Shown: piece by piece, positions 23,150 through 33,975 of the stretch
Position numbering within the stretch: the first letter of the stretch is position 1
Layout: each line of letters begins with the position of its first letter
NCBI RefSeq assembly: GCF_029407905.1
Contig: NW_026577902.1
Location: 1 to 64,000, forward strand
Source of the DNA: Bubalus kerabau
Taxonomy: Eukaryota > Chordata > Mammalia > Artiodactyla > Bovidae
DNA length: 64,000 nt
Direction of reading: 5' to 3'
Position numbers and translations under genes: made by a program
The notes under the pieces: model-generated
Seen by the model: only the letters and a program-made list of their open reading frames with translations
Database searches by the model: none
Told to the model about the DNA's origin: nothing

Positions 23150-23615
23150 ATGGCGACCCCCAACAGCACATCTGGAAAGCCCTCCCCCACCCCTGCCAGG
23201 AGTCGACCCCCGCTGCGAATGGACCCCCACCCTGCCCCGCGCCGCCAGGTTTCGTCCCGGCCCTGCCGGGCTCCCGGCGGGTTCCCAGCCATATTGGCGA
23301 CCCCCGGGAGCACAACAGGGACCGACCCCCCACCCACAGCGAGCGGAATCACGACCTGTGCAGCCCAGGTTTACCCCACCCTGGCTGCGCTCCCGGCGCG
23401 TTTCCAGCCGCAGTGGCCATCTCCGAGAGCACAACTGGGAAGCCCTCCCCTACCCCCGCCAGGAGCCGACACCCGCCCTGCGCCGCCTGGGGCGCCCCAC
23501 CCCTGCCGCGCTCCAGGGGCGCTGACCACCTTCACCAGCGGCTCTCGGTGAGCCCCGTCCCCACGCCCGGTTCCAGGAGAGGCTCTCGGACCTCGCTGCT
23601 GCCGCCAGGTCAAAC
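23150..23615 (+). repeat. GC-rich CpG-dense minisatellite, copy A
   Basis: Roughly four degenerate copies of a ~118-121-bp element built on cagccgcagtggcgac, gagcacaactgggaag and gcgctcccggcg. It is GC-rich with many CpG, in sharp contrast with the AT-rich sequence that follows. Such a block could act as a CpG island. No promoter elements can be proven by eye. Confidence 0.8.
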
Positions 23616-23718
23616 ATGAGGACAATACATACACCCCACAGAGACAATCCAAGCTGTCTATGATTTAGGGATAAAACGAGGACTACAGAAAGGCAAGATG
23701 ACCTGACCTAGGAGGGCC

Positions 23719-24162
23719 ATGATATTCTATAGAACCAGACAAAGTTGGTTACCAAGGAAACTTTTTTCCTTGGAACCCGGAAAGCTGGTTCTTTGCATAT
23801 GCAATGACCAACAATTAGCTTGTTACCCAAGCCTGCCTTACTGCCACCTCCATCCCCCCACTCCCCAGAAGACTGGCTCAAAGAAATATTTTAAATCTCA
23901 GGCGGAAACCTGGAAGATGTCTTGTCTGTCTGTTTGGATTAAGGTATGTGTCAGTGTGAGCCTTGTGTTTTTTGATAATATTGCTCAAGTTCTGTGTTCT
24001 GATTTCAATGGTCTCAAGACAAGGCAGCCCTTCCAAATCAAACTGCTGGAAATACAAGAAAACATTGACCTAAATGAATGTCAGAGTCCCGTGAACTGGG
24101 AACTAGTCAATATTAAATATCTAGTATTTTTGGTTTTGCTCCTCCATTATAGACATGTCTAA
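23719..24162 (+). other. 147-codon open frame of unknown function, copy A
   Basis: An ATG-started frame of 147 codons downstream of the CpG-rich block; copy B (28168-28617) has the same frame with 149 codons. Differences between copies include a 6-bp in-frame length change in a proline/histidine stretch. Predicted features are a leucine/valine-rich C-terminal hydrophobic stretch (VFLVLLL) and no signal peptide. A good splice-donor-like word (AAG/GTATGT, 23940-23948) lies inside it, so it may not be used as a continuous frame. I do not recognise a family. Confidence 0.25.
23793..23804. promoter_or_regulatory. Perfect 12-bp palindrome resembling a POU/octamer dimer site, copy A
   Basis: TTGCATATGCAA is a perfect inverted repeat resembling the palindromic sites used by POU-domain (Oct) dimers. 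It is conserved in copy B. A nearby inverted repeat (ccaaggaa...ttccttgg) lies about 25 bases upstream. Function is inferred from sequence only. Confidence 0.35.
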
Positions 24163-24374
24163 GAGTCAACAACATTAAGCACAACATGTTCATAGTGCCT
24201 AGGTTTCTTTTGAGGTAAAAATTGCTCTATTGTTATATCTGTCACAAGCTTGTCAGCAAGAAACTACCTGGAAACGACAACAACAAAAGTAAAAAATGTA
24301 AATGTGATATGAGCTTTTAGACAAACTCTTTACAATAATTATACTCTAAAATATCTGCCTCTCATAGTCTTGAT

Positions 24375-24549
24375 TGAAGGCAGAGGAGAAGGGGGTGACA
24401 AGGGTACGATGGTTGGATGGCAGCACTGACTCGATGGACATGAGTTTGAGCAAGCCCCTGGAGCTGGTGACAGACACGGAAGCCTGGCGTCCTTCAGGCC
24501 ACGGGGTCCCAGAGTCAGACACGACTGAGCAACTGAACTGAACTGAACT
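24375..24549 (+). mobile_element. Bov-tA SINE, copy A
   Basis: Recognised from gatggttggatggca, actcgatggacatgagtttg, ggaagcctggcgtcc and the end ctgaactgaactgaact. This is a ruminant-specific tRNA-derived SINE with a BovB-related tail. It is noncoding and lies in the same place in copy B, so it was present before the unit duplicated. Confidence 0.9.
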
Positions 24550-25233
24550 AACAAACGTTTCTCCAGGTGTTTTGGTTACCCGAGTTTCTATCCTTGTGAC
24601 GACAGTGTATTGAATAGCTAGGTTATTTCCAAATAAATGAAAGTTCTGAAACATTCACGACTTGAAAGGACCTCCCTTTTACACAGAAACAAAAGAGTTT
24701 TTTGACTCTCCATGAATAGTGTCTGGCACCATCCTGACATGTTAAATGTAAGAAAGCAATTGTTTTGTTTTGTTTTGTTCTGTTCTTGGGGGTGGGGGGA
24801 GGGGGGCGGGCTATAGCCAATGCCAATATAAAAGTCAGTTCTTGGTTGCTGAAGGGAAATGTATGACTTGTTATATCAAGAAAGTATGTGGAATGCAATG
24901 GCACTTGAGGAAGGAAAACGAAGTAGTTCTGTCTTACAGGTGGCAGTTTCAGGATGGGAGAAGCAAAGGAATGGGTACAGAATGGGATAAGGAGGTTGTA
25001 GGGAAAGTGGACCCCCAGAAAAGAGTTCTGTGCCTAGCACAAGTTTTCTTGAGATGTCGAACTGCCTTTGCTAATGGAGTTTAAGTTTCTTTACCTCTTA
25101 AGTGATCTCTTCTAGGTTGACCTAGAACAGAAATCTTTGGTTAGCTTTGGCTAAGTGGAGAAGTAGTGTTTCACGGTGACATATGTGATCCTTCCTGACT
25201 GTTTGCAGCCCTTTTGATATCGATGCCTTGCTT

Positions 25234-25523
25234 CTGCTGCTGCTGCCGTCACCGCTGCTGCTAAGTCGTTTCAGTCGTGTCCGACTCTGTGCGACCCCAT
25301 AGACGGCAGCCCACCAGGCCCCGCAGTCCCTGGGGTTCTCTAGGCAAGAACACTGGAGTGGGTTGCCATTTCCTCCTCCCATGCATGAAAGTGAAAAGTG
25401 AACGTGAAGTCGCTCAGTGGTGTCCGACTCTTAACCACCCCATGGACTGCAGCCTACCAGGCTCCTCCATCCATGGGATTTTCCACGCAAGAGTACTGGA
25501 GTGGGGTGCCATTGCCTTCTCCC
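25234..25523 (+). mobile_element. Bov-A2 SINE with (CTG)n head, copy A
   Basis: A CTG-repeat head is followed by two Bov-A units, each with the gtgtccgactct box and a cctccatcca- or ccgcagtccctgg-type box, joined by catgaaagtgaaaagtgaa, and ending ggggtgccattgccttctcc. This is the typical BovB-derived Bov-A2 dimer of ruminants. Confidence 0.92.
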
Positions 25524-26884
25524 ATATCTATGCACAAGCCTGCGTAAATAATTGACTTCTAGCTAGCTTTGGGATGCCAATGACCATCCACCCTTACCAG
25601 GCAACAGAGAAGAGAAAAACACTTACCACAGGAGGTCCTGGTAAGGAACAAGGAACTGACAAGCTCCCGCCAACCAGGATTCTGCAGAGGTCAACAAGAG
25701 GTCAGTAAGAGATGGAAGACTGCAGTCCAGAGGTCCTAGCAACTTCCATCTTGCAGCAGAGACCCAGCATAGTCAAAACGAATTCAATGTTGAAAAAAAT
25801 AAGTAAACAAATAAAGGACAGAAGTCCTTTGAACACATGACTGAGATTAGGGGTGAGGCAGTACATGTACGGTGCCCGGAAAATCTTAAAGTATGAGAAA
25901 GGAAAGAATTTAAAGACAACTATCAAGCTGTCCGAACTGATAAAAACGAAAGATTACACAGTTTTTTCTGTATATATTAGCAGATAATAATCTGAAAAGG
26001 AATTTAAAAAAATTCCCTTTCAATAATGTCAACATGAACACAACACTTTGCCATGGATGTAACGAGGATGACAAGACTGGCACACTGGAAATTATACACC
26101 CTGGCTGAAAACTATCCTGAATACATGGACAGATATTCCATAACAATGGAAAGACTTAAGATGGCAATACCATGGAATGCATCTTCAATCTGAAATGAAG
26201 ATTTGATATGATTTGATCGCTCAGAGCTTTTGTGTCATCAATTGTTATTAAAGTATAAATGAGATAGAGAAAGCTGCTGACTTAGACTTGAGGCGGGGTG
26301 TACGCCCTGCTGGTCTCTAGCCAGATATTCTACAGGCACTAGCAGTCAGCTAAGGAAAGAAAGGCACTGTCTCAGGGAATGGCACCAGGCCCCTCCCCCA
26401 CGACATGCCTTGAGGTCACATTGGCAGCAGGTGAGTCATCCTGGGCCAAAAACTGATTGACATGAATCTTGAAGAAAGGCAGTATTCCAGGCAAATATAT
26501 CATTTCCTTAACATAGATTAGGAGAACAAGGTACGAGGAAAACATACTGTTTTGTTCAAGTCGCTTCTGAGCCTATTGGGGGAACCGACCTGAAGCCAGA
26601 GTCCAGCAGATATACATAGGATATTTACATCGCTTAAGACAAACATTTCCTCAGGAACAAATGCATTGCTTAGCTCAAGGTTTGTCTGAGAAATTCTTAC
26701 ACATCAGTAGATGGCTCCGAGCTGGGTTTCTACACACAAGAACATGAATGCAAAGGACAAGTCTGCACAGCCCATCTGCCCCCCTCCCCCACAGCCAGCA
26801 GCATTTCCAAGTGACCTCCTAAGGCCTTCCCCAAAATACAGGGGCACCTCTGGGTTTCCTGTTTCCCTCACATCGAACACTTTT

Positions 26885-27072
26885 CTTAAAAAAAAAAAAA
26901 ATCCTGCACACTTCTTGATAGAATGCCACAGTGCAAGGAAAACAGGCCTTCAATACTTAAACCTCCCTGTGCCAAACACTTGGGGCTTGGTTTTGTTTTG
27001 TTTTGTTTTTTAATTACACCACCGCATAATTTAAACTTTTCACAATTTCTAATTATTCAGTACCAAAACACC
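26885..27072 (+). repeat. Poly(A) run, tail sequence and (TTTTG)n at the end of copy A
   Basis: A run of A (26889-26902) precedes unique sequence and a TTTTG repeat (26991-27011). The unit ends with AT-rich sequence before the next unit start at 27073. The rest of 25524-26884 is AT-rich sequence in which I recognise no gene or named repeat. Confidence 0.7.
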
Positions 27073-27589
27073 AAACTTTTATTGCACAAGGTCCCCATGA
27101 AAAGGCCCACGCATCAGGACAGCCACAGATTCTGCCATGAAAGGGCAGCAAGGTGCCCTCCCCACTTCTTTGCTGCCTGGGCGGCCACCAGGGTTTGAAA
27201 TCCATGCACCCTACTAACTTTCTAGGGTGCAATTCGCGGACCCTTCCCTTTCTCATCCTAGCAGGTGCTCCAGGGCCCGCTGGCCTACAAAGTGCCAGAA
27301 GCAGGGCTGGGCCAGCCGGCCAGAGTTCAGGGTTCTGTCCCTTGGACTTCCAGGGGACACTAGGCTGCTTGGGAAAACCGTGCAGACTGAGATTTTTCAG
27401 CAAAGGGGTGGAGCGGTAAAGGCCTTGACACCAAGGGCGAGGCCTTTCTGCAACCGCCAGGTTGGGGAGCTCCGAGAATGTGCCAACAGAGGGCGGAATA
27501 CGTGGTTCCCTGCTCCAAGCAGTCCCAGTTCTCTGACCTGTGGCCCGCAGCCCTCCGCTGCACCCACTAGATGTGGATCCTTGGGGACA

Positions 27590-28055
27590 CATTAGCATAG
27601 GAAATGGGCGTTCCTAGCTGCAGTGGCGACCCCGGAGAGCACAACTGGGACCGAACCCCCACCCACAGCCATCTAAATCTCGACCCGCGCAGCCCAGGTT
27701 TACCCCGCCCCGGGTGCGCTCCCGGCGCGTTTCCAGCCTCAGTGGCCACCACCGAGAGCACAACTGGGAAGCCCTCCCCCACCCCCGCCAGGAGCCGAAC
27801 CCCGCTCCGTGCCACCAGGGTTCACCCCGCCCCTGCCGCACTCCCAGCGCGTTTCCAGCTGCAGTGGGGACCCCCGAGAGCACAACTGTTACCACCCCCC
27901 ACCCCCTCCCGACTGGAACCCCGACCCGCGCCGCCTGGGATCGCCCCGCCCCTGGCGCGCTCCCGGCGCATTGCCCACTTCCACCAGGGGCTCCCGGTGA
28001 GCCCTGTCCCCACGCCCCGTTCCAGGAGAGGCTCTCGGACCTCGCTACTGCCGCC
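27590..28055 (+). repeat. GC-rich CpG-dense minisatellite, copy B
   Basis: Equivalent of 23150-23615. The word gagagcacaact falls at about 27635, 27753 and 27876, which gives a period of 118-123 bp. Confidence 0.82.
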
Positions 28056-28167
28056 AGGTCAAACACGAGGACAATACATCCACCCCACAGAGACAATCCA
28101 AGCTGTCTATGATTTAGGGTTCAAATGAGGACTACAGAAAGGAAAGATGTCCTGACCTAGGAGGGCC

Positions 28168-28617
28168 ATGAGAGTCTATAGATCCAAACAAAATTGGGTA
28201 CCAAGGAAGCTTTTTTCCTTGGAACCCGGAAAGCTGGTTCTTTGCATATGCAATGACCAACAATTAGCTTGTTACCCAAGCCTGCCTCGCTGCCACCCCC
28301 ACTCCCCCCCCCCCACTTCCCAGGAAAATGGCTCAAAGAAATATTTTAAATCTCAGGCGGAAAACTGGAAGATGTCTTGTCTGTCTGTCTGGATTAAGGT
28401 GTATGTCAGTGTGAGCCTTGTGTTTTTTGATAATATTGCTCAAGTTCTGAGTTCTGATTTCAATGGTCTCAAGACAAGGCAGCCCTTCCAAATCAAACTG
28501 CTGGAAATACAAGAAAACATTGACCTAAATGAATGTCAGAGTCCCGTGAACTGGGAACTAGTCAATATTAAATATCTAGTATTTTTGGTTTTGCTCCTCC
28601 ACTATAGACATGTCTAA
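28168..28617 (+). other. 149-codon open frame of unknown function, copy B
   Basis: Counterpart of 23719-24162 and still open after duplication. It is two codons longer because of an in-frame change in a C-rich run. The same internal splice-donor-like region and hydrophobic C-terminus are present. Function is unknown. Confidence 0.25.
28242..28253. promoter_or_regulatory. Perfect 12-bp palindrome, copy B
   Basis: TTGCATATGCAA, identical to copy A and with the same flanks. Confidence 0.35.
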
Positions 28618-28830
28618 GAGTCAACAACATTAAGCACAACATGTTCATAGTGCCTAGGTTTCTTCTGAGGTAAAAATTGCTCTATTGTTATATGTGTCAC
28701 AAGCTTGTCAGCAAGAAAGTACCTGGAAACAGCAACAACCAATGTAAAAAATGTAAATGTGATATGAGCTTTTAGATAAACTCTTAACAATAATTATACT
28801 CTAAAATATCTGCCTCTCATAGTCTTGATT

Positions 28831-29007
28831 GAAGGCAGAGGAGAAGGGGATGACAGAGGATAAGATGGTTGGATGGCATCACTGACTCGATGGACATGAG
28901 TTTGAGCAAGCCCCTGGAGTTGGTGATGGACACGGAAGCCTGGCGTCCTGCAGGCCACGGGGTCACAAAGAGTCAGACTCGACTGAGTAACTGAACTGAA
29001 CTGAACT
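28831..29007 (+). mobile_element. Bov-tA SINE, copy B
   Basis: The same insertion as in copy A, from gaaggcagaggagaagggg to ctgaactgaactgaac. It is slightly closer to the usual Bov-tA sequence (gatggttggatggcatcac). Confidence 0.9.
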
Positions 29008-29724
29008 TACAATCGTTATTCCAGGTGTTTTGGTTACCTGAGTTTCTATCCTGGTGCTAAACTAAGTGATGACAGTGTATTGAATAGCTAGGTCACTTCC
29101 AAATAAATGAAACTTCTTAAACATTCACGACTTGAAAGGACCTCCCTTTTACACAGAAACAAAAGAGATTTTTGACTCTGCATGAATAGTGACTGGCACC
29201 ATCCGAACATATTAAATGTAAGAAAGCAATTTTTTTGTTTTGTTTTGTTTTGTTCTGTTCTTGCAGGAAGCGGGGTGGGCGCTATTATCACTGATAGGTA
29301 TGCTCACCAATCTATCAAATGCCAATATAAGAGTGAGTTCTTGGTTGCTGAAGGGAAATGTATGACTTGTTATTACAAGAATGTATGGAATGCAATCACA
29401 CTTTAAGAAGGAAAACGAAGTAGTTCTGTCTTAGAGGTGGCATTTTCAGGACGGGAGAAGCAAAGGAATGGGTACAGAATGGGATAAGGAGGTTGTAGGG
29501 AAAGTAGGCCCCCAGAAAAGAGTTTTGTGCCTAGCACAAGTTTTCTTGAGATGTTGAACTGCCTTTGCTAATGGAGTTTAAGTTTCTTTACCTCTTAAGT
29601 GATCTCTTCTAGGTTGACCTAGAACAGAAATCTTTCGTTAGCTTTGGCTAAGAGGAGAAGTATTGTTTCACGATGACATATGTGATCCTACCTGACTGTT
29701 CTCATCCCCTTTGATATCTATGCA

Positions 29725-29998
29725 CTGCTGCTGCTGCTGCTGCAGCTGCTAAGTGGTTCAGTTGAGGCCGACCCTGTGCCACGCCATAGATGGCAGCCCA
29801 CCAGGCCCCGCAGTCCCTGGGGTTCTCTAGGCAAGAACACTGGAGTGGGTTGCCATTTCCTCCTCCTATGCATGAAAGTGAAAAGTGAAAATGAAGTCAC
29901 TCAGTGGTGTCCGACTCTTAGCCACCCCATGGACTGCAGCCTACCAGGCTCCTCCATCCTTGGGATTTTCCAGGAGTGGGGTGCCATTGCCTTCTCCC
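29725..29998 (+). mobile_element. Bov-A2 SINE with (CTG)n head, copy B
   Basis: Orthologous to 25234-25523. Near its end it lacks a short stretch around caagagtactgg that copy A has, so that tccaggagtggggtgcc reads directly. The CTG head is a purer repeat here. Confidence 0.9.
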
Positions 29999-31561
29999 AT
30001 ATCTGTGCACAAGCCTGCCTAAATAATTGACTTCTAGCCAACTTTGGGATGCCCATGACCACCCACCCTTACCAGGCAACAGAGAAGAGAAAAACACTTA
30101 CCACAGGAGGTTCTGATAAGGAACAAGGAACTAACAAGCTCCCACCTACCAGGAATCTGCAGAGGTCAACAAGAGGTCAGCAAGAGATGAGAGACTGCAG
30201 TCCAGAGGTCCTAGCTACTTCCATCTAGCAACAAACACCCAGCATAGTCAAAACGATTTCAATGTTAAAGAATAAATAAATAAATAAAAGGACAGAAGTT
30301 CTTTGAACACATGTCTGAATTTAGGGGTGAGGCATTACATATGTGTCCCAGGATAATCTTAAAGTGTCAGAAAGTAAAGAAATTAAAGACAACTATCAAG
30401 CTGTCCAAACTGATAAAAATGAATGATTACACAGTTTTATCTGTATACATTAGCAGATAATAATCTGAAAAGGAATTTTAAAAAATTCCCTTTCAATAAT
30501 ATCAACATGAATAAAACACTTTGCCATGGATGTAACGAGGATGACAAGACTGGCACACTGGAAATTATACACCCTGGCTGAAAACTATCCTGAATACATG
30601 GACAGATATTCCATAACGATGGAAAGACTTAAGATGGCAATACCATGGAATGCATCTTCAATCTGAAATGAAGATTTGATATGATTTGATCGCTCAGAGC
30701 TTTTGTGCCATCAACTGTTATTAAAGTATGAAAGAGATAGAGAAAGCTGCTGACTTAGACTCAAGGCGGGGTGGGGGGGGTAGTAAGAGTACCCCCTGCT
30801 GGTCTTTAGCCAGATATTCTACAGGCACTAGCAGTCAGCTAAGGAAAGAAAGGAACTGTTTCAGGGAATGGCACCAGGCCCCTCCCCCACGACATGCATT
30901 GAGATAATATTGGCAGCAGGTGAGTCATCCCGGGCCAAAACTTGATTGACATGAATCTTGAAGAAAGGCAGTATTGCAGGCAAATATATCATTTCCTTAA
31001 CATAGATAAGGAGAACAAGCTAGGAGGAAAACATGCTGTTTTGTTCAAATCGCTTATGAGCCTTTTTGGGGAACCGACCTGAAGCCAGAGTCTAGAGGAA
31101 ATACATAGGATATTTACATCGCTTAAGACAAACATTTTCTTAGGAAAAAATGCATTGCTTAGCTCAAGGTTTGTCTGCGAAATTCTTACACATCAGGAGA
31201 TGGCTCCGAGCTGGGTTTCCACACACAAGAACATCCATGCAAAGGACAAGCCTGCACAGCCCATCTGCCCCTCTCCCACACAGCCAGCAGCATTTCCAAG
31301 TGACCTCCTAAGGCCTTCCCCAAAATACAGGGGCACCTCTGGGTTTCCTGTTTCCCTCACATCGAACACTTTTCTTAAAAAAAAAAAAAATCCTGCACAC
31401 TTCTTGATAGAATGCCACAGTGCAAGGAATACAGTCCTTCAATATTTAAACCTCCATTTGCAAAACACTTGGAGCTTGGTTTTGTTTTGTTTTGTTTTTT
31501 AATTACACCACCACATAATTTAAAGCTTTTACACGTTCTAATTATTCAGTTCCAAAACACC

Positions 31562-32466
31562 AAACTTTTATTGCACAGGGTCCTCATGAAAAGGCCCACG
31601 CAGCTGGACAACCACAGATTCTGCCATGAAAGGGCAGCAAGGTGCCCTCCCCCCTTCTTTGCTGCCTGGGCGGCCACCAGGGTTTGAAATCCATGCACCC
31701 TACTAAGTTTCTAGGGTGCAATCCATGGACCCTTCCCTTTCCCATCCCAGCAGGTGCTCAAGGGCCCGCTTGCTTACAAAGTGCCAGAAGCAGGGCTGGG
31801 CCAGCCGGCCAGAGTTCAGTGTTCTGTCCCTTGGACTTCCAGCGGACACTAGGCTGCTTGGAAAAACCGCGCAGACTCTGAGATTTTTCAGCAGAGGGGT
31901 GGAGCGGTAAAGGCCTTGACCCCAAAGGCAAGGCCTTTCTGCGACCGCCAGGTTGGGGAGCTCCGAGAATGTGCCAACAGACGGCGGAATACTTGGTTCC
32001 CTGCTCCACGCAGTCCCAGTTCCCTTACCTGTGGTCCGCAGCCCTCCGCTGCACCCACGGGATGGCGATCCTTGGGGACCCAGGAGCGGACGAAATGGGC
32101 GTTCCCAGCCGCAGTTGCAACCCCCGAGAGCGCAACTGGGAACCCCTCCCCATCCCCCCCGTGAGCCGACCCCGCCCCGCTCTGCCAGGGTTAGCCCCGC
32201 CCCTGCCGCGCTCCCTGCGGGTTCCCAGCCGCAGTGGCGACCCCGGGAGCACAACTGGGACCGACCCCCACCCAAAGCCATCTGAATCTCGACCCCCGCA
32301 GCCCGGGTTTACCCAGTCCCGGGTGCGCTCCCGGCGAGTTTTCAGCCTCAGTGTCCACCTCTGAGAGCACAACTGGGAAGCCCGCCCCCACCCCCGCCAG
32401 AAGCCGACCCCCGCCCCACGCCGCCCGCGTTCGCACCGCCCCTGCACGGTCCAGGTACCTTCCCAG
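31562..32466 (+). repeat. 4.45-kb compound unit, truncated copy C
   Basis: The first ~905 bp of the unit: the AATAAA-type minus-strand end, the GC-rich segment, and the minisatellite with gagcgcaact or gagcacaact words at about 32125, 32246 and 32364. It breaks off inside the minisatellite at about 32466, where satellite II-like sequence begins. Confidence 0.88.
32100..32466 (+). repeat. GC-rich CpG-dense minisatellite, copy C (truncated)
   Basis: About three ~120-bp repeats of the same kind as in copies A and B. The array is cut by the junction with the next satellite. Confidence 0.8.
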
Positions 32467-33444
32467 CTTCTAGCGTTCACGCCCGGGTAGGAGCAGGATG
32501 TAGGAGTATGGGAGATGTGTCTGGAGCCTGACAGCCTCAGCTCCGCTCTGGCCTGCCCTTTGGACCTAGGAGCCAGGCCAACTTGCAGAGGGCTTAGGGC
32601 CCCATTGTATGCAAACTACCAAGGCCTACCGCAAGGAGAGCTCTGTCCGAGGGAAGGGAAGTGCCCCAGGCTGCGTTCCCAAGCTGTTGCTTGGCAATGC
32701 AGACTCAGCGGTAAACGGAGGGAATCAGGCTCTCTGTAGCCGCAGCTTCACACACAGGTGTGTCTCCGTAGGAATCAAGAAAGATCCTGACAGGGTGAGG
32801 TTCATTAGAACTATACTAAAGAGCAAAGGCTTGTCCATGTGGTCTTGCCTTCCCCTGTGCCTTTGGGTCTCCAGGCTCGGCCCCAGCTCCGTGGAAACAA
32901 CCCCTGAGAAAATATCTTCAAGATACGCTTTTCCCAGTGTCTGGGAACCGGGGTTCGTAGGAGGAGAGAAAAGCACGCCTCCATCGGGAACAAAAATGCA
33001 GCCCACCTGCCTGTGTTTTGAAGCCTCTATTTGGAAGGAATGGGTTAGCTTCTCCTAAAGGAGACCTCCAGATCTGCTCAGAAGTCGGTAATTCCAGAGG
33101 CAGGGTACTGTTTCCTGACTGCCCTTTGCTAGCCTTGCAAAGATATTCCTAGATTCTAGAGTTATTTTCCATGAAGGAGCAGGCTTCGGGAATGTGTCAG
33201 ACGGGACTGGCTCCTTATTGACCTCAGCTCAGCTATTGCCTTTCCATTCAAACTAGGACAAGGCCCTAGTTTATGAAGGGTAAGGGTCTTCTTCTTTGCA
33301 AACTGCCAAGGGCTACAGCAATGAGACCTCTGTCAAGGTGAGGGAAGCCTAAGAGGATGGATTCTCAAGCAGGTGCTTTGCCACAAACCATCAGCACCCC
33401 ACGGAGAGAATCAAGCTCCCTGTGCACCAAAGTTGGGAGTGTAG

Positions 33445-33975
33445 CTTCACACACAGAGTTGTCTCTATAGGAGCCAAGAATGTTCCTGAGAGATTAGATT
33501 CACTAAACCTCTCCTACAGAGCATAGACCTGTCAATGTGGTTTTGCCTTCCCCTGTGAGTTGGGTCCTCGAGGTCCGCCACACCTCCGGGGAAACTGTCC
33601 CTGAGAAAAGATCTCCAGGAACCGCTTCGCCGAGGCTGGGAAATGCTGTTCACAGGAAGTAAGGCAAGCGAATCTCCTGCAGAGTAAAAGAGGCCTTACA
33701 GTCCCTGGAGGAGCAGGCTGCCAGAGTGTGTGAAACCTGACTGTTGCCTTACTGGCCTCAGCTCCGCCATTGCCTGTTCATCCGAGCTAGCACCCAGGCC
33801 TACTTGGAAAAGCATTTGGGTGCAGATTTCTACAAAGTGCCAAGGGCTACAGCAGTGAGAATTCTCTCAGTGGTAAGGGAGAGCACTTTATGGATTCTCA
33901 AGCTGTTTTCTGAATGACAGCGTCAAAATGAACAGAGAGAATCAGGCTCTCTGTGCCCCTATGTTAGGTACGCAG
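33445..33975 (+). repeat. Short-form monomer (type specimen)
   Basis: 531 bp. Relative to the long monomer before it, this unit passes from aaaagaggccttacag directly to tccctggaggagcaggctg and lacks the ~165-bp segment. Other short units start at 34671, 35202, 36429 (interrupted by the solo LTR) and 38963. Confidence 0.85.

Larger units (their letters stand above)
22628..27072 (+). repeat. 4.45-kb compound tandem unit, copy A
   Basis: A 4445-bp unit that starts with aaacttttattgcac and recurs at 27073 and 31562. Order inside: a minus-strand 3'-end-like segment, a GC-rich ~120-bp minisatellite, a 147-codon open frame, a Bov-tA SINE, a (TTTTG) run, a Bov-A2 SINE, AT-rich sequence, a poly(A) run and a second (TTTTG) run. 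Copies A and B are near-identical over almost their whole length. The bovine 1.709 satellite is also a multi-kilobase unit (~3.8 kb) that contains dispersed SINE-like repeats; this could be a relative or longer form, but the length differs and I cannot confirm it. Confidence 0.88.
27073..31561 (+). repeat. 4.45-kb compound tandem unit, copy B
   Basis: 4489 bp, colinear with copy A, with scattered substitutions and small indels, for example a longer C run at 28306-28316 and a G run near 30771-30780. Near its start it keeps sequence that copy A lacks: about 40 bp around 27194-27230, atccatgcaccctactaac. It carries its own minisatellite, open frame, Bov-tA and Bov-A2. Confidence 0.9.

Noticed and set aside
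22697..23434. 245-codon minus-strand frame in the 4.45-kb unit, considered as a protein-coding gene
   Set aside because: It runs through the GC-rich minisatellite. Copies B and C have shorter, differently framed versions (27053-27598 and 31703-32281), so the frame is not conserved between near-identical units. I kept only the AATAAA-bearing end as a low-confidence pseudogene feature.
25228..25262. CTG repeat considered as an independent expandable microsatellite
   Set aside because: It is the usual head of the Bov-A2 SINE and is annotated with that element.
32515..33058. Open frames of 74 and 149 codons at the left end of the satellite II-like array
   Set aside because: Frames with the same residues recur in other monomers, for example 34068-34526 and 35825-36136, so they are repeat sequence and not genes.
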